Source of the DNA: Rhizobium sp. AC27/96
GTDB lineage: Bacteria > Pseudomonadota > Alphaproteobacteria > Rhizobiales > Rhizobiaceae
DNA length: 64,000 nt
Assembly (NCBI RefSeq): GCF_001692325.1
Contig: NZ_LXKN01000012.1
Span: 62,001-126,000 of the forward strand
Direction: 5' to 3'
Position numbers and translations under genes: made by a program
The notes under the pieces: generated by a model
Database searches by the model: none
What the model saw: only the letters and a program-made list of their open reading frames with translations
What the model was told of the DNA's origin: nothing
Shown here: positions 40,908-49,750 of the stretch, in pieces
Layout: each line of letters opens with the position of its first letter
Numbering within the stretch: the stretch's first letter is position 1

Positions 40908-42008
40908 ATGCCCAGCGTCTCGTTTGAACATATCGTCAAGAAATACGGCGAGCTCACCGTGCTCGACGATTTGAATCTTTCGATCGAGGACGGTGATTTC
41001 CTCGTCTTGCTCGGCCCTTCCGGCTGCGGCAAGACCACGCTCCTCAATCTGCTTGCCGGCTTGAACGACGTGTCCAGCGGCCAGATCATGATTGGCGCAC
41101 GCGATGTCACCGATCTCGATCCAAAGGATCGCGGCCTCGCTATGGTCTTCCAGTCCTATGCGCTCTATCCGACAAAGACGGTTAGGGGAAACCTGAAGTT
41201 TGGCCTCTCCGCCAGCCGGCTTCCCAAGGAAGAGGCCGAAAAGCGCATCGCTTGGGCGGCCGATATGCTGCAGCTCGGAGCATTGATGGATCGCAAGCCT
41301 GCGCAGCTGTCCGGCGGCCAACGGCAGCGCGTCGCAATCGGCCGGGCGCTCGTGAAGCATGCAGGCGTCCTGCTCTTCGATGAACCACTCTCCAATCTCG
41401 ATGCCAAGCTACGCACCGAGATGCGCATGGAAATCAAGAAGCTGCACGAGGCACTCAACCCGACCGTCGTTTATGTGACGCACGACCAGATCGAAGCCAT
41501 GACCATGGCGACGAAGATCGCCATCATGAACGGTGGCGAAATCCAGCAATTCGGCTCACCCGACGATGTCTATGAAAACCCGGCCAATCTTTTCGTGGCC
41601 GGCTTCATCGGCTCGCCGGCGATGAACCTGTTCGAGGTGGATATCGGACATGAAGAAGGCCGCGTGATCGGCAGGTTTTCGACCGGCGAAACCATCGCTC
41701 TGTCGAGCTATCCATTCGCGAAGACGCCGCAAGCAGGGTCGAAGGCGGTCGTCGGCTTGCGGCCCGAGCATTTTGCAAGACCCGAAGAGAGCGCGGACGA
41801 CAGCGCTCTTGCAATCGAAGTGCCGGTACGCGCTGTCGAGCGAACCGGCTCCGATGCCATCCTGTCGTTGAATTTTGCCGGCGGGTTGCTGGCCGTGCGG
41901 GCAGAACCCGATCGCGCGGCGGGAATGAAAGCCGGGCAGATGGTCTCTATCCGCTATCCAAAAGCCAAGATCAATCTTTTCGACGCCAAGACCGGGCAGC
42001 GCATGTAA
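40908..42008 (+). CDS. ABC transporter ATP-binding protein (UgpC/MalK type)
   Basis: The 366-residue protein has Walker A GPSGCGKTT, Q-loop FQSYALYP, signature LSGGQRQRVAIGRALV, Walker B LLFDEPLSNLD, switch YVTHDQIEAMTMAT and a C-terminal regulatory domain (VVGLRPEHFARPEE). This is the single ATPase for this importer, so it should act as a homodimer. A ribosome-binding site (GGAGG) precedes the ATG at 40908. The binding-protein gene follows after 32 bp. Confidence 0.93.
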   Translation: MPSVSFEHIVKKYGELTVLDDLNLSIEDGDFLVLLGPSGCGKTTLLNLLAGLNDVSSGQIMIGARDVTDLDPKDRGLAMVFQSYALYPTKTVRGNLKFGLSASRLPKEEAEKRIAWAADMLQLGALMDRKPAQLSGGQRQRVAIGRALVKHAGVLLFDEPLSNLDAKLRTEMRMEIKKLHEALNPTVVYVTHDQIEAMTMATKIAIMNGGEIQQFGSPDDVYENPANLFVAGFIGSPAMNLFEVDIGHEEGRVIGRFSTGETIALSSYPFAKTPQAGSKAVVGLRPEHFARPEESADDSALAIEVPVRAVERTGSDAILSLNFAGGLLAVRAEPDRAAGMKAGQMVSIRYPKAKINLFDAKTGQRM

Positions 42009-42040
42009 CGGCCTTGTCATTTTTCATTGGGAGGAAAAAC

Positions 42041-43288
42041 ATGTTCAAGACGCTGAAGTTAGGCATCGGGGTCGGATTGCTGGCCACCGTTGCGATGGCA
42101 TCCGCCTCCGCCGAAGATCTCGTGATCTATCAGGACTGGTCTTCGCCGGCTGAGGTGGCCGCGCTGAATGTTCTCAAAAAGGCAGCGGCGGCCAAGGGTA
42201 TCAACTGGATCGATATCAGCATTCCGCACGACACAGGCTCGAACGTCAATCTTCTCAATCTCGTGACCGGCGGCAACCCGCCGAACGTCTTTGTCGAGAA
42301 CAGTCCCGGCGTCTATCGCGACCTGACCAAAATGGGTCTCGGTCATCCGCTGACGGAGCTTTTCACCACGAGTGGCGCCGCCGATCATTTCCCTGCTGCC
42401 GTCAAGAAATCGATCACGGTCGACGGTGAAATGATGAAAATCCCCCTCGGCATCCAGATGGACGGAATGGTCTATTACAACATGGATGTCGCCAAAAAGG
42501 CCGGTGTCGATCCGACCAAATGGAATTCGCTGGATGCCATGTTTGCCGATTTTCCGAAGATCAAGGAGGCCGGCTTTGTTCCTCTGGCGCTTGGTGCGCA
42601 GCAATGGCAGGTCGGCTATCTTATGCATGCGCTGGTCGCCACGCTTGGAGGCCAGGATGTTTACATGAAGGTCTACGGCGAAAAGCCGGATCGTGCGGCG
42701 CTGGATTCGCCCGCCATGCGCGATGTCTTCACATGGCTTCGCAAGTTCCAGCAGGCAGCCGATCCCGGTTCGGTCAATCGCGACTGGAACATGACCACCA
42801 ATACGGTGATCACCGGGAAGGCATTGATGCAGATCCACGGCGACTGGATGAAGGGCGAATGGGTGGCCGCGGGCAAGCACGCCAATCAGGATTTCGGCTG
42901 CATCCCGATCCCCGGTGCCAAGGCCTATGCGGTGAGCGTCGATTCCTGGGGCATTCTCGGCAAGCAATCCGCGGCCAAGGACAAGGCCGAACTCGATTTT
43001 GCGGCAACAATCGTTGACCCCGCCGTCAATACCGCCTTTGCGGCCGCGAAAGGATCGACGCCCATTCGCAACGATGTCGACGCCTCGAAGCTCGACGGTT
43101 GCTCCCAGGAGGTCCTGACGATGTTGAAGGATCCGGACAAGCAGGTCCAGAACCCGCATTCGATGACCGATGCCGATTGGCTGGCCGCGACCTGGGAGGT
43201 CGCGTTCAATTTCTGGAGCGATCCTTCCATGTCCGTCGACGATGCCATCAAGCAGCTTCAATCCGGTTATGACACGATCGTGCAGTAG
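42041..43288 (+). CDS. ABC transporter substrate-binding protein (sugar)
   Basis: The ATG at 42041 follows GGGAGG; the 415-residue protein starts with a Sec signal (KLGIGVGLLATVAMASASAEDL, cleavage near ASA-ED). The mature part is a family-1 solute-binding protein: IYQDWSSPAEVAALNVLKKAA, SIPHDTGSNVNLLNLVTGGNPPNVFVE, IPLGIQMDGMVYYNMDVAKKAG and GQDVYMKVYGEKPDRAAL. It is encoded last in the transporter block, right before the catabolic genes. A strong hairpin follows. The sugar bound is unknown. Confidence 0.92.
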   Translation: MFKTLKLGIGVGLLATVAMASASAEDLVIYQDWSSPAEVAALNVLKKAAAAKGINWIDISIPHDTGSNVNLLNLVTGGNPPNVFVENSPGVYRDLTKMGLGHPLTELFTTSGAADHFPAAVKKSITVDGEMMKIPLGIQMDGMVYYNMDVAKKAGVDPTKWNSLDAMFADFPKIKEAGFVPLALGAQQWQVGYLMHALVATLGGQDVYMKVYGEKPDRAALDSPAMRDVFTWLRKFQQAADPGSVNRDWNMTTNTVITGKALMQIHGDWMKGEWVAAGKHANQDFGCIPIPGAKAYAVSVDSWGILGKQSAAKDKAELDFAATIVDPAVNTAFAAAKGSTPIRNDVDASKLDGCSQEVLTMLKDPDKQVQNPHSMTDADWLAATWEVAFNFWSDPSMSVDDAIKQLQSGYDTIVQ

Positions 43289-43308
43289 CCTTCCCATGAC
43301 TGCCGATC

Positions 43309-43331
43309 CGCGACCCGAAAATCGGGTCGCG
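43309..43331 (+). other. intercistronic hairpin after the binding-protein gene
   Basis: A perfect 10-bp stem CGCGACCCGA / TCGGGTCGCG around an AAA loop lies between the binding-protein gene and the VOC gene. There is no T-run, so message stabilisation of the upstream gene is more likely than full termination. Confidence 0.75.
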
Positions 43332-43361
43332 CAATTCCCCCAGGACCGAAAGGCATTATCC

Positions 43362-43841
43362 ATGAACACCACAGTCCTCGATGAAGATCGGGTCTTTCAG
43401 ATCTGCTTCGTAACAGACGATGTGCAGAAATCCGCAAAGTGGTTTTCCGAACTCACCGGAAAGCCGGTTCCGCCGGAAGGCAAGGCGGCAGATCCCGAAG
43501 AGGCACAGGCCATCTACAACGGCATGCCGGCCAAGGTTGGCTGCCGCATCATCATGTTTGAATTTGGCAATATCGACTTCGAATTCCTGCAGCCCGGACC
43601 GGAGAAAAGCGCCTGGCGCGATCTGCTGGAGGCCAAGGGCCCCGGTTGCCACCATATCGCGTTCAAGACCCGCAACCTGACAAAGAAAAATGCCTTTCTC
43701 GAAGCGCAGGGGCACAAGCTTCTGCAACGTGGTGAATTCCACGGCGGTCATGGCCGATACGCCTATTACGATACGATGCCGCAGCTCGGCGCTTTGATTG
43801 AACTGCTCGAATTCGACACCGACAAGGAGCCGCAACCGTAA
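43362..43841 (+). CDS. VOC-superfamily protein (second copy in locus)
   Basis: From the ATG at 43362 the product has 159 residues with two VOC modules: VFQICFVTDDVQKSAKWFSELTGKPV and GPGCHHIAFKTRNLTKKNAFLEAQGHKLLQ. The metal-ligand pattern is His/Glu: Q13 region, E in FEFGNIDFEFLQ, H96-H97, E in ALIELLEF. It resembles the glyoxalase/methylmalonyl-CoA epimerase-like group found beside sugar-catabolic genes. It begins 73 bp after the binding-protein gene and is followed by the epimerase-like gene at 56 bp, suggesting one operon. Confidence 0.87.
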   Translation: MNTTVLDEDRVFQICFVTDDVQKSAKWFSELTGKPVPPEGKAADPEEAQAIYNGMPAKVGCRIIMFEFGNIDFEFLQPGPEKSAWRDLLEAKGPGCHHIAFKTRNLTKKNAFLEAQGHKLLQRGEFHGGHGRYAYYDTMPQLGALIELLEFDTDKEPQP

Positions 43842-43896
43842 GCGAAAACAACCTCTGAAAAATTTCGCGTCCGGTCGTCAATGAAAGCCGCATCCG

Positions 43897-44652
43897 ATGA
43901 ACTACAAAATTGCCTACCAACTCTATTCGTCGCGCAATTTTCCGCCACTTGTCGCGCAGCTACCGATCCTGAAAGGCATGGGCTATGACGCGATAGAACC
44001 CTGGCTTCCCGCCTATGAGGTCGATCCAGCGCTCTTTCGCCAGCAGCTTGATGATGCGGGCCTTGGCTGCTTCGGCTTCCATATGCCGCTGGCCGGTCTC
44101 GTGAACGAGCCGGATCGCTATCTCGACATCGCGGAGATACTTGGCGCCACCCACCTGATACCGCCTTTCGTTCCGAAGGAAGAAAGACAAGAAACGAGTG
44201 ATTTCTGGAAAGGGATCGGCAGAAAACTCGCCGTAGGGGCCGACAAAGCTGCGCCACGCGGTCTCAGGGTCGTTTGGCACAATCACGATTTTGAATATGT
44301 CCGCTTACCGGACGGCTCCCGGCCGATCGATCATATTCTTGGGGAAAGCGACGCCGTTCTCTTCGAGATCGATTGTGGATGGATCACCCGCGCCGGCGCA
44401 GACGCTGCCCTGGAGCTTCAGCATTATGCCGATCGCATCGCCTGCATCCAGGTAAAGGATACGGCACCGCTCGGAACGGTCGAGGACGATGGCTGGACGG
44501 CGACGGGTGACGGCATCATCGACTGGAAGGCGCTTGTGCCGCTGTTTCGCAAGACGGCTGCCGACCATATCGTCACCGAACACGATAATCCCTCCGATTG
44601 GCAGCGCTTCGCGCGCCGCTCGATCGATTATCTCCACGATCTTGGATTGTAG
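43897..44652 (+). CDS. sugar phosphate isomerase/epimerase-like TIM-barrel protein
   Basis: The 251-residue protein has the xylose-isomerase-like TIM barrel pattern: IAYQLYSSRNFPPLVAQLPI, MGYDAIEPWLPA with Glu, CFGFHMPLAGL, ATHLIPPF, GLRVVWHNHDFEYV, ILGESDAVLFEIDCGWITRAGAD, IACIQVKDT and ADHIVTEHDNPSDW. These match metal-binding Glu, Asp, His and Glu positions of the family. It probably isomerises or epimerises a keto-sugar made in this pathway. The next gene begins five bases after its stop. Confidence 0.9.
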   Translation: MNYKIAYQLYSSRNFPPLVAQLPILKGMGYDAIEPWLPAYEVDPALFRQQLDDAGLGCFGFHMPLAGLVNEPDRYLDIAEILGATHLIPPFVPKEERQETSDFWKGIGRKLAVGADKAAPRGLRVVWHNHDFEYVRLPDGSRPIDHILGESDAVLFEIDCGWITRAGADAALELQHYADRIACIQVKDTAPLGTVEDDGWTATGDGIIDWKALVPLFRKTAADHIVTEHDNPSDWQRFARRSIDYLHDLGL

Positions 44653-44657
44653 CGGCC

Positions 44658-45854
44658 ATGAAGATCGTCGACATCAAGTGCGCCGTTATCGGACGCAGTC
44701 CCGTTTTACGGATCATCACCGATGAGGGTGTGGACGGGTATGCGCAGGCGGAAACCTGGAAATCGTTTCTCAAGCCGCACATACTGAGTTTTCGCGACAA
44801 TCTGATCGGCTGCGACCCAACCGACGTCGAGCGCACCATGATGAAGATTCGCCAGCGCGGCGGGTTCAAGCCCTGGGGTGCGGCCGTCAGCACGATCGAA
44901 ATGGCATTGTGGGATATCGCCGGCAAAGCGGCAGGCCTACCGGTCTACAAGCTGCTTGGTGGCAAGGTCCGCGACCGGGTTCGCGTCTATAATGGCGCGG
45001 TGCGCCTTCCGCTCGCGGGCTATGATCCGGAAGACTATGCAGCCAACACGAAGGCGATGGTGGAGCGCGCGGAAGGCTTTACCATTATCAAGCAGCCGAT
45101 CGGCTTCCATAGTCCGATGGCCCGCACTATTCCGGACTTCTTCTATGGAGACCCGGAAGCCGGGAAGGTCCATGGCACCCATGATCGCGGCATGCTGACC
45201 GAGCGCGGCCTGAAGCATCTGGTCGAATGCGTCGCCGCCATGAAGGAGGTGACGGGGGATCGCATCGGGCTGGCGCTCGATTGCGGTCCGGGCTTCACTC
45301 TTCCCGATGCCATTCGCTTTGCCCGCGCCGTCGAACCTTTCAATCTCGTCTGGCTCGAGGATCTATTGACCGGCGATTACTCGCCCTTCGTCAATCCGGA
45401 TATCTATCGAGACCTGACGACATCGACGACAACGCCGATCCACACCGGCGAACAGATCTATCTGCGTCAGAACTTCAAGCCATTGATCGAAGGCAAATGC
45501 GTCAACATCGTCGGCCCCGATCCCGGCGATATCGGTGGGATCGCGGAACTCAAATGGGTTGCCGAGCATGCGGATCTGCATGGCGTGTTGATGGCGCCGC
45601 ATGGCACCGCCAATGGCCTGCTCGGTCTTGCCGCGCTGGTTCAGATGTCGGCGACCCTGCCGCACAACTTCATTGCCTTTGAATATCCGGTTGGCGATCC
45701 CGACTGGTGGTACGAGATCGTCGAGGGCCTACCACATCCCCTTGTTCAGGATGGACATATCCAGGTCTGGGACAGGCCGGGCATGGGCGTCAGCCTGATC
45801 CCCGACAAAGCGAGCCGCTATCTGGCACCCGAGGATGCCGATTTCTTCCGTTGA
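44658..45854 (+). CDS. enolase-superfamily sugar-acid dehydratase-like protein (MR group)
   Basis: From the ATG at 44658 the 398-residue protein has an enolase-type N-terminal capping domain and a C-terminal barrel. Metal ligands appear as Asp208 (LALDCGPG), Glu234 (VWLEDL) and Glu265 (HTGEQIY); Lys145 (TIIKQP) and His315 (APHGTANG) are likely acid/base residues. This arrangement fits the mandelate racemase-like group, whose members commonly dehydrate sugar acids such as gluconate, fuconate or galactonate. The exact substrate is unknown. Operon neighbours suggest a role in a non-phosphorylative sugar route, but no aldonolactonase or aldolase gene is visible in the locus. Confidence 0.88.
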   Translation: MKIVDIKCAVIGRSPVLRIITDEGVDGYAQAETWKSFLKPHILSFRDNLIGCDPTDVERTMMKIRQRGGFKPWGAAVSTIEMALWDIAGKAAGLPVYKLLGGKVRDRVRVYNGAVRLPLAGYDPEDYAANTKAMVERAEGFTIIKQPIGFHSPMARTIPDFFYGDPEAGKVHGTHDRGMLTERGLKHLVECVAAMKEVTGDRIGLALDCGPGFTLPDAIRFARAVEPFNLVWLEDLLTGDYSPFVNPDIYRDLTTSTTTPIHTGEQIYLRQNFKPLIEGKCVNIVGPDPGDIGGIAELKWVAEHADLHGVLMAPHGTANGLLGLAALVQMSATLPHNFIAFEYPVGDPDWWYEIVEGLPHPLVQDGHIQVWDRPGMGVSLIPDKASRYLAPEDADFFR

Positions 45855-45880
45855 AACACGACCATGATGAAGGATTTCCG

Positions 45881-46708
45881 ATGACAAGCGAACTGGCAAT
45901 CTACGAGCTGGAAACCGGCACGGTGAGCACCGTCCTGACGACACCGGAGCTGATCGAGGCCCCGAACTGGACGCCGGACGGCAAATGGCTCGTCATCAAT
46001 GGCAACGGCCGGCTATTTCGGGTCGATCCATCCAAGCCGGAGATGATCGCGATCGACACAGGCTTTGCCAAGGACATCAACAATGATCACGGCATCTCGC
46101 CGGATGGAACCTTGATCGTCATCAGCGATTCCACAGAGCAGGGTTCAAGTGCCATCTACTCATTGCCCTTCAGTGGCGGCACACCGCAGCGCATTACCGA
46201 AAAAGTGCCGTCCTACTGGCACGGCTGGTCGCCGGACGGCAAGACGATTGCCTATGTCGCCAACCGCAGCGGCACCTATCAGGTCTATACCTGCCCCATC
46301 ACCGGCGACGGCGAAACGCAGGTCACCTCAACTTTTGACCATTGCGATGGCCCGGATTTCACACCCGATGGCCAATGGATCTGGTTCAACGGCGAAAAGA
46401 ACGGTGAGGTCGCCCTATGGCGCATCAGGCCCGACGGCAGTAACGCGCAGAAAATGACCAATGACGAACGGGTCAACTGGTTTCCCCACCCCTCGCCCGA
46501 TGGACGCCATATCCTCTATGTCGCCTATGAACACGGCGTCAAAGGTCACCCACGCGACCATGATGTGGAATTGCGTCTCATGCCTGCGGAAGGTGGGACA
46601 ACAAGAACGTTGCTCAAGCTCTTTGGCGGACAGGGTACGATCAACGTCCCCTGCTGGGCACCCGACAGCAGGCGCTTTGCCTTCGTCCGCTTCCATAAGG
46701 GGGCGTGA
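45881..46708 (+). CDS. TolB-like beta-propeller protein
   Basis: The 275-residue protein has repeated propeller motifs such as APNWTPDGKWLVI, GISPDGTLIVIS, HGWSPDGKTIAYV, GPDFTPDGQWIWF, PHPSPDGRHILYVA and PCWAPDSRRFAFV, each with the SPDG turn of TolB/WD40-like blades, giving about six blades. There is no signal peptide, so it is cytoplasmic. Similar proteins are found at the end of rhizobial sugar operons and some are related to oligogalacturonate lyase; whether this is an enzyme or a binding protein is unknown. The ATG at 45881 lies 26 bp after the enolase-family gene. Confidence 0.83.
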   Translation: MTSELAIYELETGTVSTVLTTPELIEAPNWTPDGKWLVINGNGRLFRVDPSKPEMIAIDTGFAKDINNDHGISPDGTLIVISDSTEQGSSAIYSLPFSGGTPQRITEKVPSYWHGWSPDGKTIAYVANRSGTYQVYTCPITGDGETQVTSTFDHCDGPDFTPDGQWIWFNGEKNGEVALWRIRPDGSNAQKMTNDERVNWFPHPSPDGRHILYVAYEHGVKGHPRDHDVELRLMPAEGGTTRTLLKLFGGQGTINVPCWAPDSRRFAFVRFHKGA

Positions 46709-46890
46709 GCAGTATCGGCATTGGAACTGTCATAGCCTCAGAGGACGATTGATCTACCTCGCACCGATCTCCGACAAAAAAGGTCACCAGCCACCCTCGT
46801 CGATGCAACATAGATTGCTGGCTCCTGATAGAATTCGAACCCTCGATCCGGTCGCTTTCGATGTCTCCGGAGCAATCGCAAAGGAAGTCC

Positions 46891-48084
46891 TCAAGAACGA
46901 GCACGTCTTATTTCGCTTTTGCCCGCATTGAATCTTCCGCCGATGCTTGCCGCGATGGCAAGTTCGGCCAGCGCTGCGGCGAGCATGATGGAGAGAAAGA
47001 CATCGCGGCCGAGGTGGACGAGCACCCAGCCGCCCACGGCGGGAAAGCCGAAGATGCCGACGAAATAGGACATCACGAACCAGGTCAGCACCGCATGGCG
47101 GTAGCGAGGTGCGGTGTTGTTGACGGCCCAGGTCTGGATGACCGTATAGACAAGACCGTAGCCGATGCCGGTCAGGATCGCCGAGAGGATCTGAAAGGCC
47201 GGATGGATGCCGACACCGAACATGGCGACGACTCCAAGGCTCATCGAGGTCAGGAGAGCGCAGGTAAGCTGCGTCTGTGGCAACGTTGCCAGGAAGCGGG
47301 CAAGCACGAGCCGGGTGGCAACGACGGTAACGGCGTAGACAACAAAAAAGGTCGCGGCCGTGGCGGTTGTGCCCTCGACCAGCGAGGACTGGAAGGTCAG
47401 CAAGCCGGAGAAGACGCAGGCGCCGAGCGCTACCATCAGGATCGGTCGGATCGAAGCGCTGCGCGCAATCACGCCGATATCGCGCACCCAGGGGCGCAGG
47501 GCGGCCGTGCGCGGCGCGCCCGGCGCCATCGAACCGAAGATCCAGAGCAAGACGGAAGCAGCAAGGCACGCCGCGCCAACCAGCATGAAGGTGGTCTCGA
47601 CCGAGAGCCGCATCTGCGTCAGCACAAGATTGAGAATGACAGGACCGCCGCCGATACCCGCCATCTGGAATGCGCCGAAGCGGGTGAACCAGAAGCCACG
47701 ATCGGCATCGGTGACGCGCTCTGAAAGTGCCATCGGCGCGCCGATATAGAACATTCCCCAGCCGAGCCCAATCAGGAAGCCCGAGACGAGCGGCAGGCCG
47801 AGCCCGAGGCCTCCGGCAAAGGCAAGCAGCAGGAAGCCCAGCGCCACGGCGGCACTGGCACCGGCGCTCATGCGCGCCGCATCGATCCGCCCCGAAAGCC
47901 AACCAACCAGCGGCACGCCGGTAAAGGTTCCCGCCATGGCGGCGCCGAGCGTCAGCCCGGTATCGACATCGCTGCCGCCATGGGCACGGTAATAGGCCGA
48001 GAACAGGAAGGTAGCGCCATAGCCTGCCGCTGCAAGCATGGTGCCGGTGAAAAGGTAGGGTGCAGCAGACTGGCGCATGGGCAT
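46891..48084 (-). CDS. MFS transporter
   Basis: The start is probably the ATG at 48084 (MPMRQSAAPYLFTGTMLAAAGYG), giving 397 residues; an ATG at 48147 would begin inside the regulator's promoter. Twelve membrane helices are visible, with the MFS loop 2-3 pattern GWLSGRIDAARM and a related half-repeat around TRLVLARFLATLPQ. The sequence is the drug/metabolite exporter type (GxLxA-rich helices, few charged residues). It is divergent from the MocR-type regulator, which probably controls it. The substrate is unknown. Its 3' end lies convergent with the propeller-protein gene. Confidence 0.88.
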   Translation of the reverse strand: MPMRQSAAPYLFTGTMLAAAGYGATFLFSAYYRAHGGSDVDTGLTLGAAMAGTFTGVPLVGWLSGRIDAARMSAGASAAVALGFLLLAFAGGLGLGLPLVSGFLIGLGWGMFYIGAPMALSERVTDADRGFWFTRFGAFQMAGIGGGPVILNLVLTQMRLSVETTFMLVGAACLAASVLLWIFGSMAPGAPRTAALRPWVRDIGVIARSASIRPILMVALGACVFSGLLTFQSSLVEGTTATAATFFVVYAVTVVATRLVLARFLATLPQTQLTCALLTSMSLGVVAMFGVGIHPAFQILSAILTGIGYGLVYTVIQTWAVNNTAPRYRHAVLTWFVMSYFVGIFGFPAVGGWVLVHLGRDVFLSIMLAAALAELAIAASIGGRFNAGKSEIRRARS

Positions 48085-48097
48085 TTCCAGACAACGG

Positions 48098-48150
48098 TTG
48101 AAAGTGGCCTGATAAAAATGGATAATGGAACTGATATCCAGAGCCACTTT
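48098..48150. promoter_or_regulatory. divergent promoter region with sigma70-type boxes and 8-bp inverted repeat
   Basis: TTGAAA at 48098-48103 and GATAAT at 48121-48126 are 17 bp apart, a good sigma70 promoter reading toward the MocR gene. AAAGTGGC (48101-48108) and GCCACTTT (48143-48150) are perfect inverted copies with centres 42 bp apart, about four helix turns, flanking the -10. They are likely binding sites of the MocR regulator, which would autoregulate and control the MFS gene. Confidence 0.65.
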
Positions 48151-48156
48151 AAGTCC

Positions 48157-49689
48157 ATGATGCAGACCACTTCGCCCCGCCAGACTTCACCCCGCCAGGC
48201 CAGCGCCAGGACCCTCCGCCGCGAAAGTGCGGCGGCTGGCTTCCTGCCCGAGATCAATGCGTCCTTGCCCGTTCCCGCGGTGCGTCAGCTCTATCTGCAG
48301 CTGCGCGACGGCATCGTCACGGGAACGCTGCACCCAGACCATCGGCTGCCCTCCACCCGAACGGCATCGGTTGAATGGTCGCTCTCGCGTGGGCTGATCG
48401 CCGAGGCCTATGAGATGCTGATCGCCGAAGGCTACGCGAGGGGACGGCATGGCTCCGGCACCTATGTCGCCTCCGGCCTGCCGCCGATGCCAATCGGAAG
48501 CGACGGCAAGCGCGAGGCGGCCGACACCAGCACGCGGCGCGGCATTTCCGCGGCGGCGCAGCTGGCGATGCGCACGGACCTTTCGCCACCGGCCCAGGTC
48601 GCCTTTGCCACCGGCCGTGTGATCCATGACGAGCGCACCGCGGGGCTCCTGAAGCGGCTCGCCCATCGCCATATCGATTATGCCAGTGACGGCTACCGCG
48701 ATCCGCAGGGCGAGCTTGCGCTGCGCCAGGCCGTGTCCGCCTATCTTACCGCCTCGCGCGGTGCACGCTGCCATCCCGGCCAGATCTTCATCACCTCGGG
48801 CACCCAGCAGGCGCTGGATTTCGCCATTCGAGTGCTCGTCTCGCCGGGCGAAAGCGTGATGATCGAGGACCCCTGCTATCCGCCGGCGCGGCTTGCCTTC
48901 CTTTTGAACGGCGCCGAGATCACCGGCCTGCCTGTCGATGGCAACGGGCTGATCACCGAGCGGCTGTCTCTCCATGACGGGCCGCCGCCGGCGGCGATCT
49001 ACGTCACGCCGTCGCATCAATATCCCTCCGGTTCGGCCCTTCCGCTGGCGCGCCGGCTGGAACTGCTTGCATTCGCAGAAGCCCATGGCAGTTGGATCAT
49101 CGAAGACGACTACGACAGCGAATTCCGCTATGACGGCCACCCGATCGCGTCGCTGCAGGGCCTTGATGCGACGCGGCGGGTCATCTACGCCGGCACCTTC
49201 AGCAAGGCACTGCTGCCTGGCTTCCGCGTCGGTTATATGATCGTCCCCGACGATCTCGTTGCTGCCTTCCGCGCGGTACGTCCGATCATCGACCGCTTCC
49301 CGGCACCACTCCACCAGCTCGTCGTCGCCGATTTCCTCAACGAGGGCTATTTTCCCGCCCATTTGCGCCGCCTGCGCGAAAGCCACCGAGCCGCGCGCAA
49401 CAATCTCGCCGTTCTGTTGCACGAACGGCTCCGCGCCCACCTGATCGCCCCGGTACCTGAACAGGGCATTCATTTCACGGTCAGCAGCACCGGCACATGG
49501 ACCGACGACCAGGCACTGGCCGAAGCTGCGCTGAAGGGTGGTGTCGTCGTCATTCCGGTATCGCCCATGCATGTCTCCGCCTCGCCGGAACCGCGGCTAC
49601 TATTGGGTTTCTCCGGGCTGACGGCTGCGGAAGCGGATATGGCGACGGAGCGGCTGGCAAATGTTCTGGAGCACACCCAGTTCACTTAG
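48157..49689 (+). CDS. MocR/PdxR-type regulator (GntR wHTH fused to aminotransferase domain)
   Basis: I place the start at the ATG at 48157, because upstream in-frame codons fall inside the promoter. The 510-residue protein has a GntR helix-turn-helix (AVRQLYLQLRDGIVTGTLHP, LPSTRTASVEWSLSRGLIAEAYEMLIAEGYARGRHGSGTYV) and a class-I aminotransferase-like domain with PLP lysine Lys350 (YAGTFSKALLPGFRVGY) and the YVTPSHQYPSG motif. Such regulators sense PLP or amino compounds. It is divergent from the MFS gene, which is therefore likely to be its target. Confidence 0.92.
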   Translation: MMQTTSPRQTSPRQASARTLRRESAAAGFLPEINASLPVPAVRQLYLQLRDGIVTGTLHPDHRLPSTRTASVEWSLSRGLIAEAYEMLIAEGYARGRHGSGTYVASGLPPMPIGSDGKREAADTSTRRGISAAAQLAMRTDLSPPAQVAFATGRVIHDERTAGLLKRLAHRHIDYASDGYRDPQGELALRQAVSAYLTASRGARCHPGQIFITSGTQQALDFAIRVLVSPGESVMIEDPCYPPARLAFLLNGAEITGLPVDGNGLITERLSLHDGPPPAAIYVTPSHQYPSGSALPLARRLELLAFAEAHGSWIIEDDYDSEFRYDGHPIASLQGLDATRRVIYAGTFSKALLPGFRVGYMIVPDDLVAAFRAVRPIIDRFPAPLHQLVVADFLNEGYFPAHLRRLRESHRAARNNLAVLLHERLRAHLIAPVPEQGIHFTVSSTGTWTDDQALAEAALKGGVVVIPVSPMHVSASPEPRLLLGFSGLTAAEADMATERLANVLEHTQFT

Positions 49690-49750
49690 CACCATCTCAG
49701 CGATGAACCCTCCCCAAAAGCGCTGCGCACCGTTCAGGACGCCAGCTTTA

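Noticed and set aside
46825..46860. Minus-strand GAGGGTTCGAATTCTATC, like a tRNA T-loop
   Set aside because: Stem pairing fails and no cloverleaf can be assembled from flanking bases.
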